A stretch of DNA of 64,000 bases from Isoetes taiwanensis (GCA_021234155.1 JAJEKV010000022.1:9364934-9428933); one strand, 5' to 3'. Shown: positions 1 to 11,334, numbered from the stretch's first letter. The notes: generated by a model from the sequence alone, not told the origin. Numbers and translations are program-made.

Positions 1-40
1 GAGACGATGCCTAGAAGGCTCAAGGCGCGTTGAACCCGGA

Positions 41-145
41 ATGGTTTGACAAGAAGGAGGTGCCTCCTTATATATCTAGACCAACGATCAGGATCGCGCC
101 ACTCCAATGGATGAGATCGCGCCAAGTGTCGCGCATGCATTTAGG
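41..145. repeat. Dispersed repeat, copy 1
   Basis: This stretch resembles positions 5971-6076. Both copies share an AATGGTT..ACAAG start, a TATATCTAGACCAA core and an AAGTGTCG end, with many substitutions between. In both places a short inverted repeat beginning TGTGACG follows downstream (310-360 and 6082-6123). I see no coding sequence. It may be an old LTR or non-autonomous transposon fragment. Confidence 0.5.
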
Positions 146-214
146 TTCTAGAACATTCTAGAACCTTCTGGAGATAGTCCCACATATGAGAAAGACGTGA
201 AGGAATGTCTTCAA

Positions 215-302
215 CAAATATTGGTAGCGCACTTGGCAAGGGCGTATGACTCGCAACTGAAAGGTTGCGAGTTCAAACCCTGTCTTGTGCAACTACCTTT
301 TT
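215..302 (+). ncRNA. tRNA-like / SINE-head sequence with A and B boxes
   Basis: TAGCGCACTTGG fits a pol III A box and GAGTTCAAACC fits a B box, about 40 bp apart, with a T-run terminator (CTTTTT) shortly after. The middle contains the paired segments CTCGCAACTGAAAGGTTGCGAG. The acceptor and T stems do not pair well, so this is more likely a tRNA-derived SINE head or a decayed tRNA gene than a working tRNA. No anticodon can be assigned. Confidence 0.4.
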
Positions 303-309
303 GCATCCG

Positions 310-360
310 TGTGACGACCATCTTTTGTACATAGATACGAATATCCATATGGTCGTCACA
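310..360. repeat. 51-bp inverted repeat TGTGACGACC...GGTCGTCACA
   Basis: The ends are exact inverted repeats (TGTGACGACCAT / ATGGTCGTCACA) around a 27-bp centre. A diverged copy lies at 6082-6123. The termini look like the TGTGACG...CGTCACA ends of the gypsy LTR at 35118, so these could be solo termini or very small MITE-like units. Confidence 0.45.
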
Positions 361-938
361 ATGTTGTCTAGATTGCATGTCTAGCATGTTCCCGCAAGGC
401 AACACATTAGCCTTTGAATGATATCCAAATCGTGTTGCATGTCGTGAGTAATTTTCTAATGTTGTTAGAAATGTTGCTCAAATACAATTCAAACCTGTAA
501 GTGAGTCGGTAAAGAGAAATGTTCGTGGTGGCCATAAACTTCTTGTAGTCAGTAACTTATAAGATAGTGCTTTGCCCAACATCTTGGCTGCTTATAAGCA
601 TAAACATGTACCTTGTAAGAGGGGACGAAGAAGAAAGAAAGAAGGATGCTGTTCATGAAAGAAAAGGAAAGATGAAAAGTGCTTCATTGAATGCCTAGTG
701 AGCTCAAAACTAAATGGAGAAGAAAGAAAACAAATGCTTTAGAGATAGTAACACTAGGCATATTTCAAGGTACAATTTCACATTCATTGAGTAAATAAAC
801 ATGATTTTGAATATTGAAATTTTTAACTTTTGATTCTGGGCCCGCGATTAGTTATAGATGATTCCAGCCAGGATAAAATTATGCCATTTCTTAAAATTTA
901 TCAATAATTACTTTACAGGTCTAGAAGACATCTAGATA
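361..938. other. No gene seen; 3' flank of petC
   Basis: AT-rich sequence downstream of petC. The stretch 514-543 (AGAAATGTTCGTGGTGGCC and its right flank) matches 13328-13377, where a GC palindrome has been added. Nothing else can be supported. Confidence 0.5.
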
Positions 939-1777
939 CTAATCCTCTGCCCACCATGGTGCTTCACCGGTTCGAAAGTCTGTGTCAAGCCAAGGAGAGA
1001 AGACCACCATCTCATTCACAACATCAACATGGGCAAGAGGTAAAGACTGTTTATGAAGGGTGGGTTAGCGAAAAACAAACCATTGAAGTAGGATTAGCAT
1101 AATTTATGAGGAGGAAGCATGCTTACGAGGGGAGCAGGTCCTTGAATGACCTTGCCTTGAAAGTCATACTGGGAACCATGGCAGGGGCACATGAACTTAT
1201 TCTCATCTGGATTCCAAGGTACAACGCACCCCATATGCGTGCATATTGCGTTAACGCCGTAGGACGCGAGAGAACCGTTGGTTTCCATGACGAGGTAAGT
1301 GGGGCCATCCTAGGGCAAAAGCCATGAACGTTACCATGGTAAATTTCTCTCTTTTTCTTTTTCTTTTTCTTTTTCTTTTTTAAATGCAAGGCATCCATTA
1401 TTTGTATAGCAAATAAGAAGGCTTTGCCAGCTTACCGGAGACCCTCGAACGGCGGTGTGGTCACCGGGAGGGTGGCTTTTGATCCAGACTGAAGCTACAA
1501 TATCTTTGCCGTAATCATCCTGGGCTAAATCCCCTGCCGGTGCAGCCCATGCTGGATTCCAGTAGCTACTGGCGATAGCCGGTGCCATGGCTCCCATCAG
1601 AATCATGGTGCTTATGAATTTGCGCTTTCCGGGATCTGTAACATCGCCTGGGTCTCTTTCTGCCACGGAATTGCACGTAATTCTTCTGCTCGCTGCAAGC
1701 TTGGGAGATTTTCTGACGACCAGGGAAGGCGCCTGTGTAGCATGTGTTAGTTTTGCAGTATGTAGTCTATCTATCAT
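939..1777 (-). CDS. petC: Chloroplast cytochrome b6f Rieske iron-sulfur protein, 3 exons
   Basis: Rieske 2Fe-2S subunit of the thylakoid cytochrome b6f complex, which passes electrons from plastoquinol to cytochrome f. The exons are complement(1436-1777, 1127-1309, 939-1046); all junctions are GT-AG and phase 0, giving 210 residues and a TAG stop. Residues 1-45 are basic and Ser/Thr-rich, as in a transit peptide. The sequence [10 protein letters not shown] leads into the membrane anchor (about 53-80). The cluster-binding boxes CTHMGC and CPCHGS lie in exon 2. The C-terminus [15 protein letters not shown] is typical of the family. The hinge after the anchor lacks the usual glycine run and reads [10 protein letters not shown] instead. 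The first intron holds a pyrimidine-rich simple repeat on the plus strand (1349-1380). The ATG at 1777 is the first in frame; a further upstream exon cannot be excluded. The gene appears intact, and being nuclear and split it is not a recent plastid transfer. Confidence 0.93.
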
Positions 1778-2738
1778 CAGCTAACCTTCAAACAGAACAG
1801 ATCTGTCCACCTTCAGTGCAGCAATAATATGAACTGATACCGTAGCCATTCCTTGCTTTGCCCAACAGCTTGTATCCTTTTATTCTGCTTATTTAGATAG
1901 ATAAATAGACAGATTTATATGGTACATATTGGCATCAGTATGTACTATGTACTTCTCTCACGTACATGTGTACTATCTCCAAAGTACGTCATCTTGGAAG
2001 TAAATTAATGCTCCAAATACCCGGAGTTAACATGACTAGAAAACTTTGCATGTTAAAATTCAATTCTCATATTATGTTGGACTCGTCTCTATTCTATTCT
2101 ATTACAGTTTTTCCAGCATGCAAGCGCTATCAACCAAATTTTACCTCCGAAGCCTGAAGTCTAGTTATCCAATGACTCAAAACATCATTTTTGATGATTT
2201 TAAGCTTCAATCTAAAGTATAAACATTATCTAGGAAGTACAAAGATGTAGTTGGAATCAAGTAATTAATGGAAAGAGAAAGCAAAAGTAGTACATGAAAG
2301 GACTATCATCAAAAGAACTCTATTATGCCAAGGTCCATGTTGCTCATATACAGCCAAGGACCCATCAAGGAATTCAAAAAACTAGCAAGATTGAAATGTT
2401 GTCGCAGATTGACTTATTGGCAACTGCATGCATCAATATCCGCTTATGCCTTTGGCCACGGCTACACCCATCTTCTAAGAAAACCATAGCAAGTTACGGG
2501 GAAACTACCGACGACAACAAGTTTAGGTTAGTGGAAGGGACTATCCAGGTATATACCAGCATATACCCGAAATATTCCACATACCCACATGAGCGAGGGT
2601 TTGTCCTTTACAGCCAACACAAAAACTTGTTTGGGAAGCATATTAGAGACCCAGGTGACTCACTGGACAAATTACTCATTGGACATATATGAGCATATGG
2701 TTTTAGGGATTCAAGTGACTCAATTGGAGCAACCTAGA
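1778..2738. other. No gene seen; 5' flank of petC
   Basis: This must contain the petC promoter, but I can name no specific element. An open frame at 2294-2692 on the plus strand has no recognisable domain and unremarkable composition, so it is not called as a gene. Confidence 0.4.
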
Positions 2739-3177
2739 TGTAACAGACCCTTGGGATACTGCTCGAGTAGATCTGGATGTCGCGTTCCCGAGACACTGGC
2801 ATAAATGGGTAGAAGAAACTACTCATAAACATCGAGACAGTTTTGCCTAGTTGGTTAAGGGCATGTCGGTTAGGAACGTTACATTTGGTATCAGAGCAAG
2901 GCTCGAGTTCGAGTCTCTATGGAGGCAAATATGACTTGGAATACCGTTGGACGGTAGGTCATGACTTGATCTTGGACCCCACGGAATGGTGTGGTCTATG
3001 GTTTGCGACGCTCAAGGACGAGCATAGTTCTAGGGGACCCCACGGAATGGTGTGATCTATGGTTTGCGACGCTCGAGGACGAGCATGGTTCTAGGGGGAG
3101 AGAATGTAACAGACCCATGGAGGTCACTCGAGTAGATCTGAGTGGCATATTCCCAAGACACCGAAATAAATGGGTAG
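2739..3177 (+). mobile_element. TRIM-type miniature LTR retroelement
   Basis: The 5' LTR is 2739-2883 (145 bp, TGTAACAGACCC to GAACGTTACA). Two bases on, at 2886-2897, is TGGTATCAGAGC, the primer site complementary to plant initiator tRNA-Met. The interior is only about 220 bp and holds two tandem copies of a roughly 61-bp unit (2974-3096). A polypurine tract (AGGGGGAGAGAA) precedes a second TGTAACAGACCC at 3104, the start of the 3' LTR, which loses similarity near 3177. There is no coding capacity. Such elements are mobilised in trans by autonomous retrotransposons. Confidence 0.85.
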
Positions 3178-3408
3178 ATAACGATTTCCTTGAAGGATCC
3201 GCCCTTTTGGCATGTTGGTTAGCACTAGGGGGCTTAGTGCTTAACATAATTCTCACCATGTTTATTTAAAAATTTTAATTTCTTAACGCCTTGTGCATTT
3301 ATCCATCCACAGCTTCTTATCACCTTGTGCGTTCAAGGTTTTGTTCCACAATTTCTTACCATCTTGTGCTTAATGGAAAGGCTACATTCTAACTTTCCAT
3401 TAATTTTA

Positions 3409-3708
3409 CTCATAAACGTCTAGACGGTTTTGCCCACTTGGTTAATGTCAATTAGGAACGTTACCATGGTGTCCAAGACCAAGTTATGACTTACCATCCT
3501 ACGGTATTCCATGTCATACTTGGGCCATGGAGACTCAAACTCGAGCCCTGCTCTGATACCAAATGTAACATTCTTAACCCAAGATGCCCTTAATCAACTG
3601 GGCAAAACTGTCTAGACGTTTATGAGTAGTCGCTTCTACCCATTTATGCTGGTGTCTCAAGAACACGACACCCAGATCTACTCGGGCGACCTCCATGGGT
3701 CCCTTACA
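3409..3708 (-). mobile_element. Inverted, rearranged second TRIM copy
   Basis: On the minus strand an LTR of exactly 145 bp (3708 to 3564) is followed by the primer site TGGTATCAGAGC (3561-3550) and an interior running to about 3465. There it abuts a plus-strand fragment of the LTR 3' end (3409-3464). Together with the copy at 2739 this gives at least three LTR pieces in both orientations within 1 kb. Confidence 0.8.
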
Positions 3709-3709
3709 C

Positions 3710-4829
3710 TAGAGCTACAGCATTTTGTAGAAAATTCTAAAAGATTTAGCTAGATATTTTAGGGTGCTCTAATATTCTAGAGTAATAAGGTTCCATTCGC
3801 ACCCCCAATAAGATAAAATTTGATTTTTAACCAAATTTGCACAGATCCAATACTCCTGTTGATATTAAACCATCAAGGCGACATAAAAATTGCAATGGAA
3901 AACCTTAACACATGTAAGAGGCAAAGGGTACATGTTGTCAACAAGATTGGAAAAGCAAATGGTTTTTTTTTTTATAAGCATACATCTTAAAATGTCATAC
4001 AAAAGAGATGGTAATACAGAATGGTAGATTCTTAATGCTTCCATAGTAGTTAAAACGTCAAATTTGCCTTTCTTTATATCCGAGACAATTCAACACAATA
4101 GCTCATCCAAGTTGCAGCTATGGCAGTGATTCAAGGCAATAAACAAGCGAAAACCATTGTATCTGCAATATGTAGAAACTGCACTTTAGCATCAGGTATG
4201 TTCCATCCATGTTGCTTCAGTTAAATGTCCCATTCATGAGTCATGAGGGCAACCCCTTGTGCATCACCACCTTGTTAAAATAAAAATATTAACGATATCC
4301 ATACCTGGCTGACTATAATACTCAACTTTCTTCGTTCACACCACATGTGGATTGGTGGATTTCTCATAGTTGGAGCTGTTGTACATGCAGCCATCTTCAC
4401 GGTAATGGACTACAATCCAACCACAATACAACAATTTATTAGATCAGGTTCTTAGATACTGCGATGCAATAGCATCACATCTCAACTGGGCTTTTTGGGA
4501 GATCCTATTATCGATGAACATGTGGCCCAGCAAAGCCTACTGCAATTGAATTTGATGTAGTTACACTGTTCCCGCATCGGGTGTCGAATTAGTAAAATTA
4601 ACACAAGATTAATTCAAACAAAAAAAAAAACATATTAAAGGTCAGTTAAGCCTATCTTGAGTGTAGTCTAATAAAAATTTTGATGTGCCATCTGGTTTGA
4701 TTGAGTCAAAAATAACTTTAAGTAAGTTTGGTTTGAGCAGGAGCTAGTTAACGTTAACTTAAAGGCCAAAAATAGCTTAACCTTAACCTAACGACAAGTG
4801 GGAACGTGTCCTTACACAGACAAAGGATC
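3710..4829. other. No gene seen
   Basis: AT-rich intergenic DNA with short A and T runs (3963-3974, 4620-4630). No open frame with recognisable content. Confidence 0.5.
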
Positions 4830-5150
4830 AACCCTTAAAAGTTGAGCAAATGATGAGGATACTATATACCAGAAATAAATTAACTCAAGTCCTATGATGC
4901 CACTTGTAAGAGGTGATGCTTCTTATCAACCTAAGCCCCAAGGTGCAACTTATAAGCCTTAAAGTGCTTTACTTCCAGCATTCAACTCCCCTCGAACCAT
5001 TTGAAAAAGATTCTTGGATAGGCACATAGCTATGCCAGCGACAGCCTTGCTATCCTTTTGCTTCCAAAGCAAGAGATTCTTCTGGTGATCAACATCATCA
5101 AGCTTGGTAACAACCAGTTGCATTCACTGCCTTTCACAATTCTTTAAAGC
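4830..5150. repeat. Dispersed repeat, partner of 7960-8275
   Basis: Matches 7960-8275 in the same orientation, with shared blocks such as CTTATCAACCTAAGCCCCAA and CCCCTCGAACCATTTGAAAA. The right part reads on the minus strand into the Copia gag-like frame at 5124-5468, so the repeat is probably part of a Copia-type element. Confidence 0.65.
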
Positions 5151-5468
5151 TTTACCTTTGAGATAAAGTATAATCACACGCTTCCATCCATCATAACTTT
5201 TCTCATCGAAGGTTTGGGAGCGTAGGTTCATACACTTCCATCCACCATAACCTTTCCCATCGAAGGTTTGGGGGCGTAGGTTCATCAAGGTTGAATTAGT
5301 AACTGCCATCTCGGTCAAATTTCCCAAAAAAGCTGCTTTTGAACTTTGTACCTCCTTAGTTGAAAGCATGCTTTGATACCGTGTAACATGTAAATTAGGG
5401 AAGTAATTCAGGAGATAAACAATGAAAAAAACGTATTCTCTCACAAGAGAATAATCGGAACAGTCCAC
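5124..5468 (-). pseudogene. Copia-type gag N-terminal fragment
   Basis: The minus-strand frame contains the FDGKGYGGWK pattern typical of the first region of plant Copia Gag proteins (F-D-G-x-x-Y-x-x-W). It occurs twice in tandem here: MNLRPQTFDGKGYGGWK, then a diverged MNLRSQTFDEKSYDGWK. No capsid or protease follows, so this is a fragment. It is adjacent to the repeat at 4830-5150. Confidence 0.6.
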
Positions 5469-5469
5469 T

Positions 5470-5970
5470 ATTTTGAAACCTTCTGATGTGTGTCAGGAAT
5501 CTCAGGAATAGCTAGATTCTCTAACACAATCCATGGGCAAAACCTCTTCTAGAATTTGCAAGATGTTCCTCAGATGTTGAAACTGAACAATAATGAAGCA
5601 GGAAAAAGATGAAACCAAGTCGCTGATCTTCAGGATAAATTATACTAGCTTATTATGTGTTGGCAGCCCAACCCATGGCCGAGGCTGCAGTGTTACGGAC
5701 CCATATATTATCCAAATCAAAGACACTAAGTCAAGACTCTGCAAGCATGCAAATGGGTCATTACAGCTTCCATCCAATAAATTATTTACCCTTTTACTCT
5801 TCTCCCCTTCCTTTTTCCTTATTCCCATTTCCCTTTTCTCCTTTTTCCTTTCACGTTTTTTCTTTTATCCATTTTCTTACTCCTTGCTTTTTCTTTTTCC
5901 TTGCGTTTCTGTCATGAAGCTATGCGAAAGACATAGAAATAACGTAAAAAATATGCAAACTGACATTGAA
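5470..5970. other. No gene seen; pyrimidine-rich tract
   Basis: Positions 5790-5900 are nearly pure C/T. Open frames here come from that composition. Confidence 0.5.
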
Positions 5971-6076
5971 CTAGAATGGTTCAACAAGAGAGGCTCCTCT
6001 ATTTATATCTAGACCAATGGTCTAGATTGCACCACTCTTATGGATGACCTCATGGCAAGTGTCGTGTATTCAGGTA
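5971..6076. repeat. Dispersed repeat, copy 2 (partner of 41-145)
   Basis: Shares AATGGTT, TATATCTAGACCAA and AAGTGTCG blocks in the same order and spacing as 41-145. Confidence 0.5.
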
Positions 6077-6081
6077 ACCCG

Positions 6082-6123
6082 TGTGACGGCCATATTGTAC
6101 ATATGAGTATAATGGTTGTCACA
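6082..6123. repeat. Inverted repeat TGTGACGGCCAT...ATGGTTGTCACA
   Basis: Diverged copy of the inverted repeat at 310-360. The arms pair with one mismatch or G-T pair. It lies in the same relative position to the upstream dispersed repeat. Confidence 0.45.
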
Positions 6124-6528
6124 CCATCCCTCTCCTAAGACGGCGACAAGTCAACCAAACTAGAGCCGGACTAGTAAGATTGAACTTATTCGAGTAATGC
6201 CACAATCAATCAGGTAATAAACTTGGAGTCCAAAATTTCTCGAACTTCAAATTCTTCGTGATCATCCATCTCGGCCGGTGGTGGAAGTGGGCGAGTACTT
6301 GATCGGAAAAGGTATTCTTCATATAGAATTCTAGAAAGAGACATGGAACAGTGGGTGAAGCCAAACTGAAGGCAGAAGTTCCAGATGAAAAGGAGCATTC
6401 CAACTTGGTCAATAATCTGGTATAGCCCCAAGCACCAGTAGTCGAGCTTGTTACAAAGGCCTAGTCGGCCTTGTTACAAGGGCGAACTGTTGGCAGGTCT
6501 CGACACAAGAGCTAAACAAGGTCACACC

Positions 6529-6554
6529 CAGGGGGGAGGGGGAGGGGGGAGGGC
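6529..6554 (+). other. G-run block, potential G-quadruplex
   Basis: Several consecutive runs of 3-7 G separated by single A residues. By composition it can form a four-tetrad quadruplex on the plus strand. No gene context. Confidence 0.5.
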
Positions 6555-6575
6555 ATTTTTAGTGATGCTGATTAG

Positions 6576-6840
6576 CATGATGACGATAATATTCTTGGGC
6601 TGAAGATCATCTTGAAGCATGCACCGGGCCTCGGAACTAGGATTGATGGCGTCATATACTGGGGCAATGAAGGACAACCGAGCATATTAGCATGATGACG
6701 ATAATGTTCTTGGGCCTGGAGAAGATGGTGCTGAAGATCACCTTGGAGCATGTACAGCTTATCGAGTCGGGCCTCAGGACTGGGATTGATGGCGTCATAT
6801 CATGGGGCAATGAAGGACAATCGAGCATGGATACCAGAAT
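6576..6840. repeat. Imperfect tandem duplication
   Basis: The block starting GCATGATGACGATAAT at 6576 recurs at about 6690. Both copies contain GATTGATGGCGTCATAT and GGGGCAATGAAGGACAA. The second copy is longer by about 25 bp. An open frame across it (6692-6988) has no recognisable domain. Confidence 0.6.
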
Positions 6841-7600
6841 TCACAATCATCCTACTGAGGAAACTGCCAACATAGCTTCCAAGCAGCAATCATTCAATTG
6901 TAATCAAGCTGGGAGTGAAGTTCACATTAAGGCGATCTACTTACCTTCCAAAGATCCCCCAAGCTTCCAACAGCCCTCTCTCATGTAGTAATCAATCAAA
7001 GTTGATTTCTCCCAAGATAAATTTACCATGACCATGGTAACAGTCCCCCTGCAATGCACACAAGAAAATCTTGAGATGTACTTGTGTCACTTGAGCTTGT
7101 GTTTTGCAAGAATGTTTCCATGTCTATGTTTAGCAAAATAAGCCCACTTGACAATGTGCTTACAACAGAAATGCTTCTTCTAAAGAGTGACCCAAGTGCA
7201 CAGGTAAGATGTTAATACTGGCTTCTCCATGCAAAAAATAATCTCTTTGGTTGTATTCTCTGGAAACACATATCTTTTGGCACTCCATCTATCCTACTCA
7301 AAACCATAGGTTATTATTTTCTTGAGCCAGCTACAAGCCATTACCAAAGAACACTCAAGTTTATCTTGAAAGGGGCCATCCAAGTATTCATTTTTGAAGC
7401 AAATGTTTCCATATGGAACATACATGTTCCTTCAAAGGGAGTAGCTATTATTTTAAAAGAAGCTGCTGACGTTGAGGTATCTACGCTCATAGAGCGCAAA
7501 ACAAACTGTTCTAAGAAATGGAAAAAAGATTCCACTTATTGTTTACTAGATTCCCAATAGTCATCATGATGCTTTATGCAAGCTATTCCTTGATCATAAC
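6841..7600. other. No supported gene
   Basis: Short open frames on both strands near 7341-7560, none with a recognised motif. Confidence 0.4.
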
Positions 7601-7620
7601 ATTTTTTATACTGAGATTTT

Positions 7621-7908
7621 TCAAGTGTGACATTTAGAACTTATAGAGACCATTCTTAGGAGCGAAATTTTCATCAGGAAATCGCATCCACCATGTACCC
7701 ACATGCAATAGCTTGGCAAAACTTCATGAGCTTGCACACAAGCAAGTGTGCAAGCTCGATCTGAAAGATCACTAATATCCAAGCATGTCATGACTCTCAT
7801 TTGAATATCTGAAGGAAGCAAGTTCCACTCTGAAAAACAGCAGATCTCTGATTTGCTGCTGTGTTCGGAGGGAGACTCTGAACATTTCTTCATTCTTTTG
7901 CTTCCCAT
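7621..7908 (-). pseudogene. F-box-like gene fragment, copy 1
   Basis: The minus-strand frame contains EWNLLPSDIQMRVMTCLDIS, which fits the start of an F-box (W-x-L-L-P-x-D-I-Q... R-V-M-T-C-L), the domain that docks on SKP1 in SCF ubiquitin ligases. Only about 95 codons remain and no substrate-binding repeats follow. A diverged copy lies at 17796-18100 with a broken frame, so this exon has been duplicated. Confidence 0.5.
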
Positions 7909-7959
7909 AAGAACAGATCCAATTTTATTCTTTGTTTCAACCCTTAAAAGTTGACCACC

Positions 7960-8275
7960 AGATCAACCCTTAGAAGTTGAGTAAATGATGAGGAAACATA
8001 TGCTATATATCAGCAATACTAAGATGCCACTTGTAAGAGATGATGCTTCTTATCAACCTAAGCCCCAAGATGCAACTTGTATGCATTAAAGTGCTTTACT
8101 TCCATCATTCATGATCAACTCCCCTCGAACCATTTGAAAAAACTTCTTGGATAGGCACATGGCCATGCAAGCGACGGCCTTGCTATCCTTTTGCTTTCAA
8201 AACAAAAGATTCTTCTGCTGATCAACATCATCATGCTTGGTAACAATCGCTTGCATTCACTGCCTTCCATAATTT
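7960..8275. repeat. Dispersed repeat, partner of 4830-5150
   Basis: Same block order as at 4830-5150. Here it ends just before the truncated left edge of the LINE. Confidence 0.6.
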
Positions 8276-8375
8276 TCCATTTAAATTCAACATTGGACTT
8301 CTTAATAATAAGAGTTTCATTGAAGAATTTAAAGTTTTCTTTGCAACTCTAGCTCCTGTCAGCAGAACAGAATCT

Positions 8376-11315
8376 ATGAAGGTATTTTTACAAAAAATGA
8401 AGATAATCAAATCTTGGATCAAGAAGTGGGGCAAAGATTGGGCAATGAAGAAAAGAAAAGAAAAGCAGGAATTATATGGGCAAATGAGGGAGGTCAGAGG
8501 TAAATTGTTCCTAGATAAAGCTAATCACATGCTACAGCAGTTAGAGGAGGATCTTGAAAGAAAAGTTAAATTGGTTGAGGAGAATGAAGCAAAATCTCTA
8601 GCAGTCAAAAGTAGGAGTAAATATATCAATGAGATGGACAAAGGGAATTCAGCCTTCCTTTTTGGGACTGCTAAAAGCAGAATGGTCAACAATGGAATTG
8701 TACAGGTCAAAACTATTTCAGGAAATGTGATAGAAAAACAACAGGAAATAGAGGACTTCTTTCATGGTGAATATAGTAAGATCTTCAGTGAAGTTATAGC
8801 ACAGCAGGATGATGTGGAAAAATTCTTTCAAGATATACCATTGAATCCCCAAGTAAATCAAGATGAAGACCTGTTGAAGGAGCCAGATGAAAAAGAAATA
8901 TTGGAAACAATTAGGTCAATGGCAAAAGGCAAAAGCCCGGGACCAGATGGTTTTCAACCAGAATTCTATGAGGAGTTTTGGGATATTTTCAAGGATGATC
9001 TTATAAATTTCTTGCAAGGGGCTTGGAAGGCAAAGAAATTGAACCCTGCCATTAATGCTGGACATATCACTCTAATTCCAAAGGTAGGTAACCCATTGCA
9101 GATTGGGGACTGGAGACCAATCTCCCTAACAAATGCAACTTACAAAATATTAGCCAAAATCCTTGCAAACAGGCTGAAACGTACCTTACATAATCTTATT
9201 AGCCCCTGTCAAACTGCATTCTTGCAACAGAGGAATATTTTGGAGAATCACATTGGTGCATCAGAGGGATTACACTGGAATGAGATGTCTGGCCAGAAAT
9301 GTATGTTACTTAAGTTGGATTTTCAAAGAGCTTATGATACAATTAATTGGCAATTTTTGGAAAGAGCTATGAAACATTTGGGTTTTCAAGATGAGGTCTA
9401 CCAAAAAATCTGGAGTTTTAACTCTATAGCTTCATCAGCCTTGATAATTAATGGGAGTCCAACTAAGCAATTCCAATGTAGGAGGGGAGTAAGACAAGGG
9501 TGTCCTTTAGCCCCTTATTTGTTCCTAGTTGTTGCTGAAATTGTCACCATAATGGTTATCAATCTTCAAAAGCAAGGTAAAATAAAAACATTGGAGATGC
9601 CTGAGGATCAAGAACCTTTTACTATTATGCAGTATGCTGATGATACATTTGTTTTTCTTAAATATGGAGATGAGAGCTTGGAAAATTTTCTGAATGCAAT
9701 TGAGGAATTTGGAAAGGTCTCAGGATTCAGACTGAACAGGAAAAAAAGTGCAATCATTTTGGATACCACGGATCAGGTCTTACAGGATATTAAGATTCTG
9801 GATAAGAATACTTCAATTTCCATTCTAGGTATTCCTTTAGCTTTAAACAAAAACCTTGCTGGAGTATGGGAGCCAATTGTTTCCAGAATTAAGCAGAAAC
9901 TTAACAAGTATCCTGCTACTTTGTCTTTGGCTGGCAGAGTTGAAATTGCAAATGCAGTCATCAGTAGTACACATATTTATTTCTCTTCAGCTATTATTGG
10001 AGATAAATGTTCATACAACAAAATTGAGTCTGCTATTAGGAAATTCATCTGGCAGGGTAATCATAAAGTGGCTTGGTCAGATCTAATAAAGGACAAAAAG
10101 AATGGTGGATTAGGATGCAAGGATCTTTTTCTTCAAGCACAGGCTTTGGCTGCTAAATTAGTGTGGAGGTCTATTTACTGTACAAAACCATCTCCTGCAC
10201 TGAAGTTAATCAAATTTTGGATTGAAAAATCTCAAATTGTTGGCAGTCCCACTATCAAACATCAACTTCCTGACTCAGCTTTTTTCAAGATTAAACCAAC
10301 TGCAGGTACATCTAAAACTATGAAAAGGATCTTGGAAGCTTGGAATGAGGCAAGTCTTTGTTACAAACCTCCCTTTATAGATGCAAATTGTCAGGAAGTC
10401 CATATGTTTTGGCATCCAGATCTTGCTACAGAAGAGGAAGGATGCTTAGCCTTCAAACATCCACAGAAATACATGCAATGGCACAATGCTGGTATCAGAA
10501 AGTTTGAAGACTTAAGAGAAGGAAACAGATGGAAAACTTGGGAAGAGGTGGCAGTAATTACAAAGGGATCTCAGGTGGATAAGGAAATTTATAAAAAGAT
10601 AATGCTGAAAGTATCTTCAATAGATGAGTTCAGTGATAACTCTAATCAATGAACTTTAAATGGAAAAGAGGTGTACTGAGTTAAGGATGTTTACAGATTA
10701 ATCATAGGTTACAAAGATTCTAAGGCTAACAGTATGTGGAATTGTGATGAGAAGACACTGGCCAAGATTATTGCAAAGGGTTGGAAAATGTATACAACTA
10801 ATAAAATAAAAACCTTCAGATGGTTACTGCTACATCAGAGCTTACCAACAAATGAGAAAAGGGCCAAATATGATACATTAGTTTCACCTATGTGTCCCCT
10901 GGGTTGTGGTCAAACAGAAAGTTCAAATCATGTCTTCACATGTCACAAGATTGCAGACTTCTGGAGCTGGGCAGCACAGATAAATCAGGGAGCAATTACA
11001 GCTAATAACTTCCTTTCTTTTATGAATGCCAATACTCAAATCCTGAATACTACTAGAATTCTAAGTTCTTGGATCCTCTGGAAACATAGAAATAGGGTCC
11101 AAATGGGAAACAAGAATCCTTCCTTATTCTGGATTAAAAAGGAGTTCATTTATCTTATGACAAAGACAGCCGTGGCACACAAATTGGCAAAAGGAAAAAG
11201 TTATGATAGATCATGGGAGAAATTTGGTACATTTCAGGGATATTTTGATTTCTACCTTACTAATCTTAATGTATTTGATGATGTATTGCACAGGAGAAAT
11301 GAAGAGACTGAATAG
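8376..11315 (+). mobile_element. L1-like LINE, ORF2 with reverse transcriptase; two nonsense codons
   Basis: 5'-truncated non-LTR retrotransposon. The frame from 8376 shows RT blocks in order: GKSPGPDGFQPEFY, ITLIPKVGNP with DWRPISLTN, LKLDFQRAYDTINW, GVRQGCPLAPYLF, and the catalytic QYADDTFVF near 9631. After a TGA at 10650 and another TGA at 10677 the same frame continues from 10734 into the zinc-binding C-terminal domain (CPLGCGQTESSNHVFTC). Only those two stops break about 2.9 kb, so decay is recent or slight. No apurinic endonuclease is present, as expected for 5' truncation; an in-frame TAG lies just upstream. Neither a poly(A) tail nor target duplications were identified. Confidence 0.88.
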
Positions 11316-11334
11316 TACAGGAAGTGGAGAAAGA

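Noticed and set aside
215-302. A functional tRNA gene
   Set aside because: A and B boxes are present but the acceptor and T stems do not pair, so it is listed only as tRNA-like.
1106-1398. Open frames overlapping petC on both strands
   Set aside because: They are shadows of petC exon 2 and of the pyrimidine repeat in its intron; the spliced Rieske frame explains the region.
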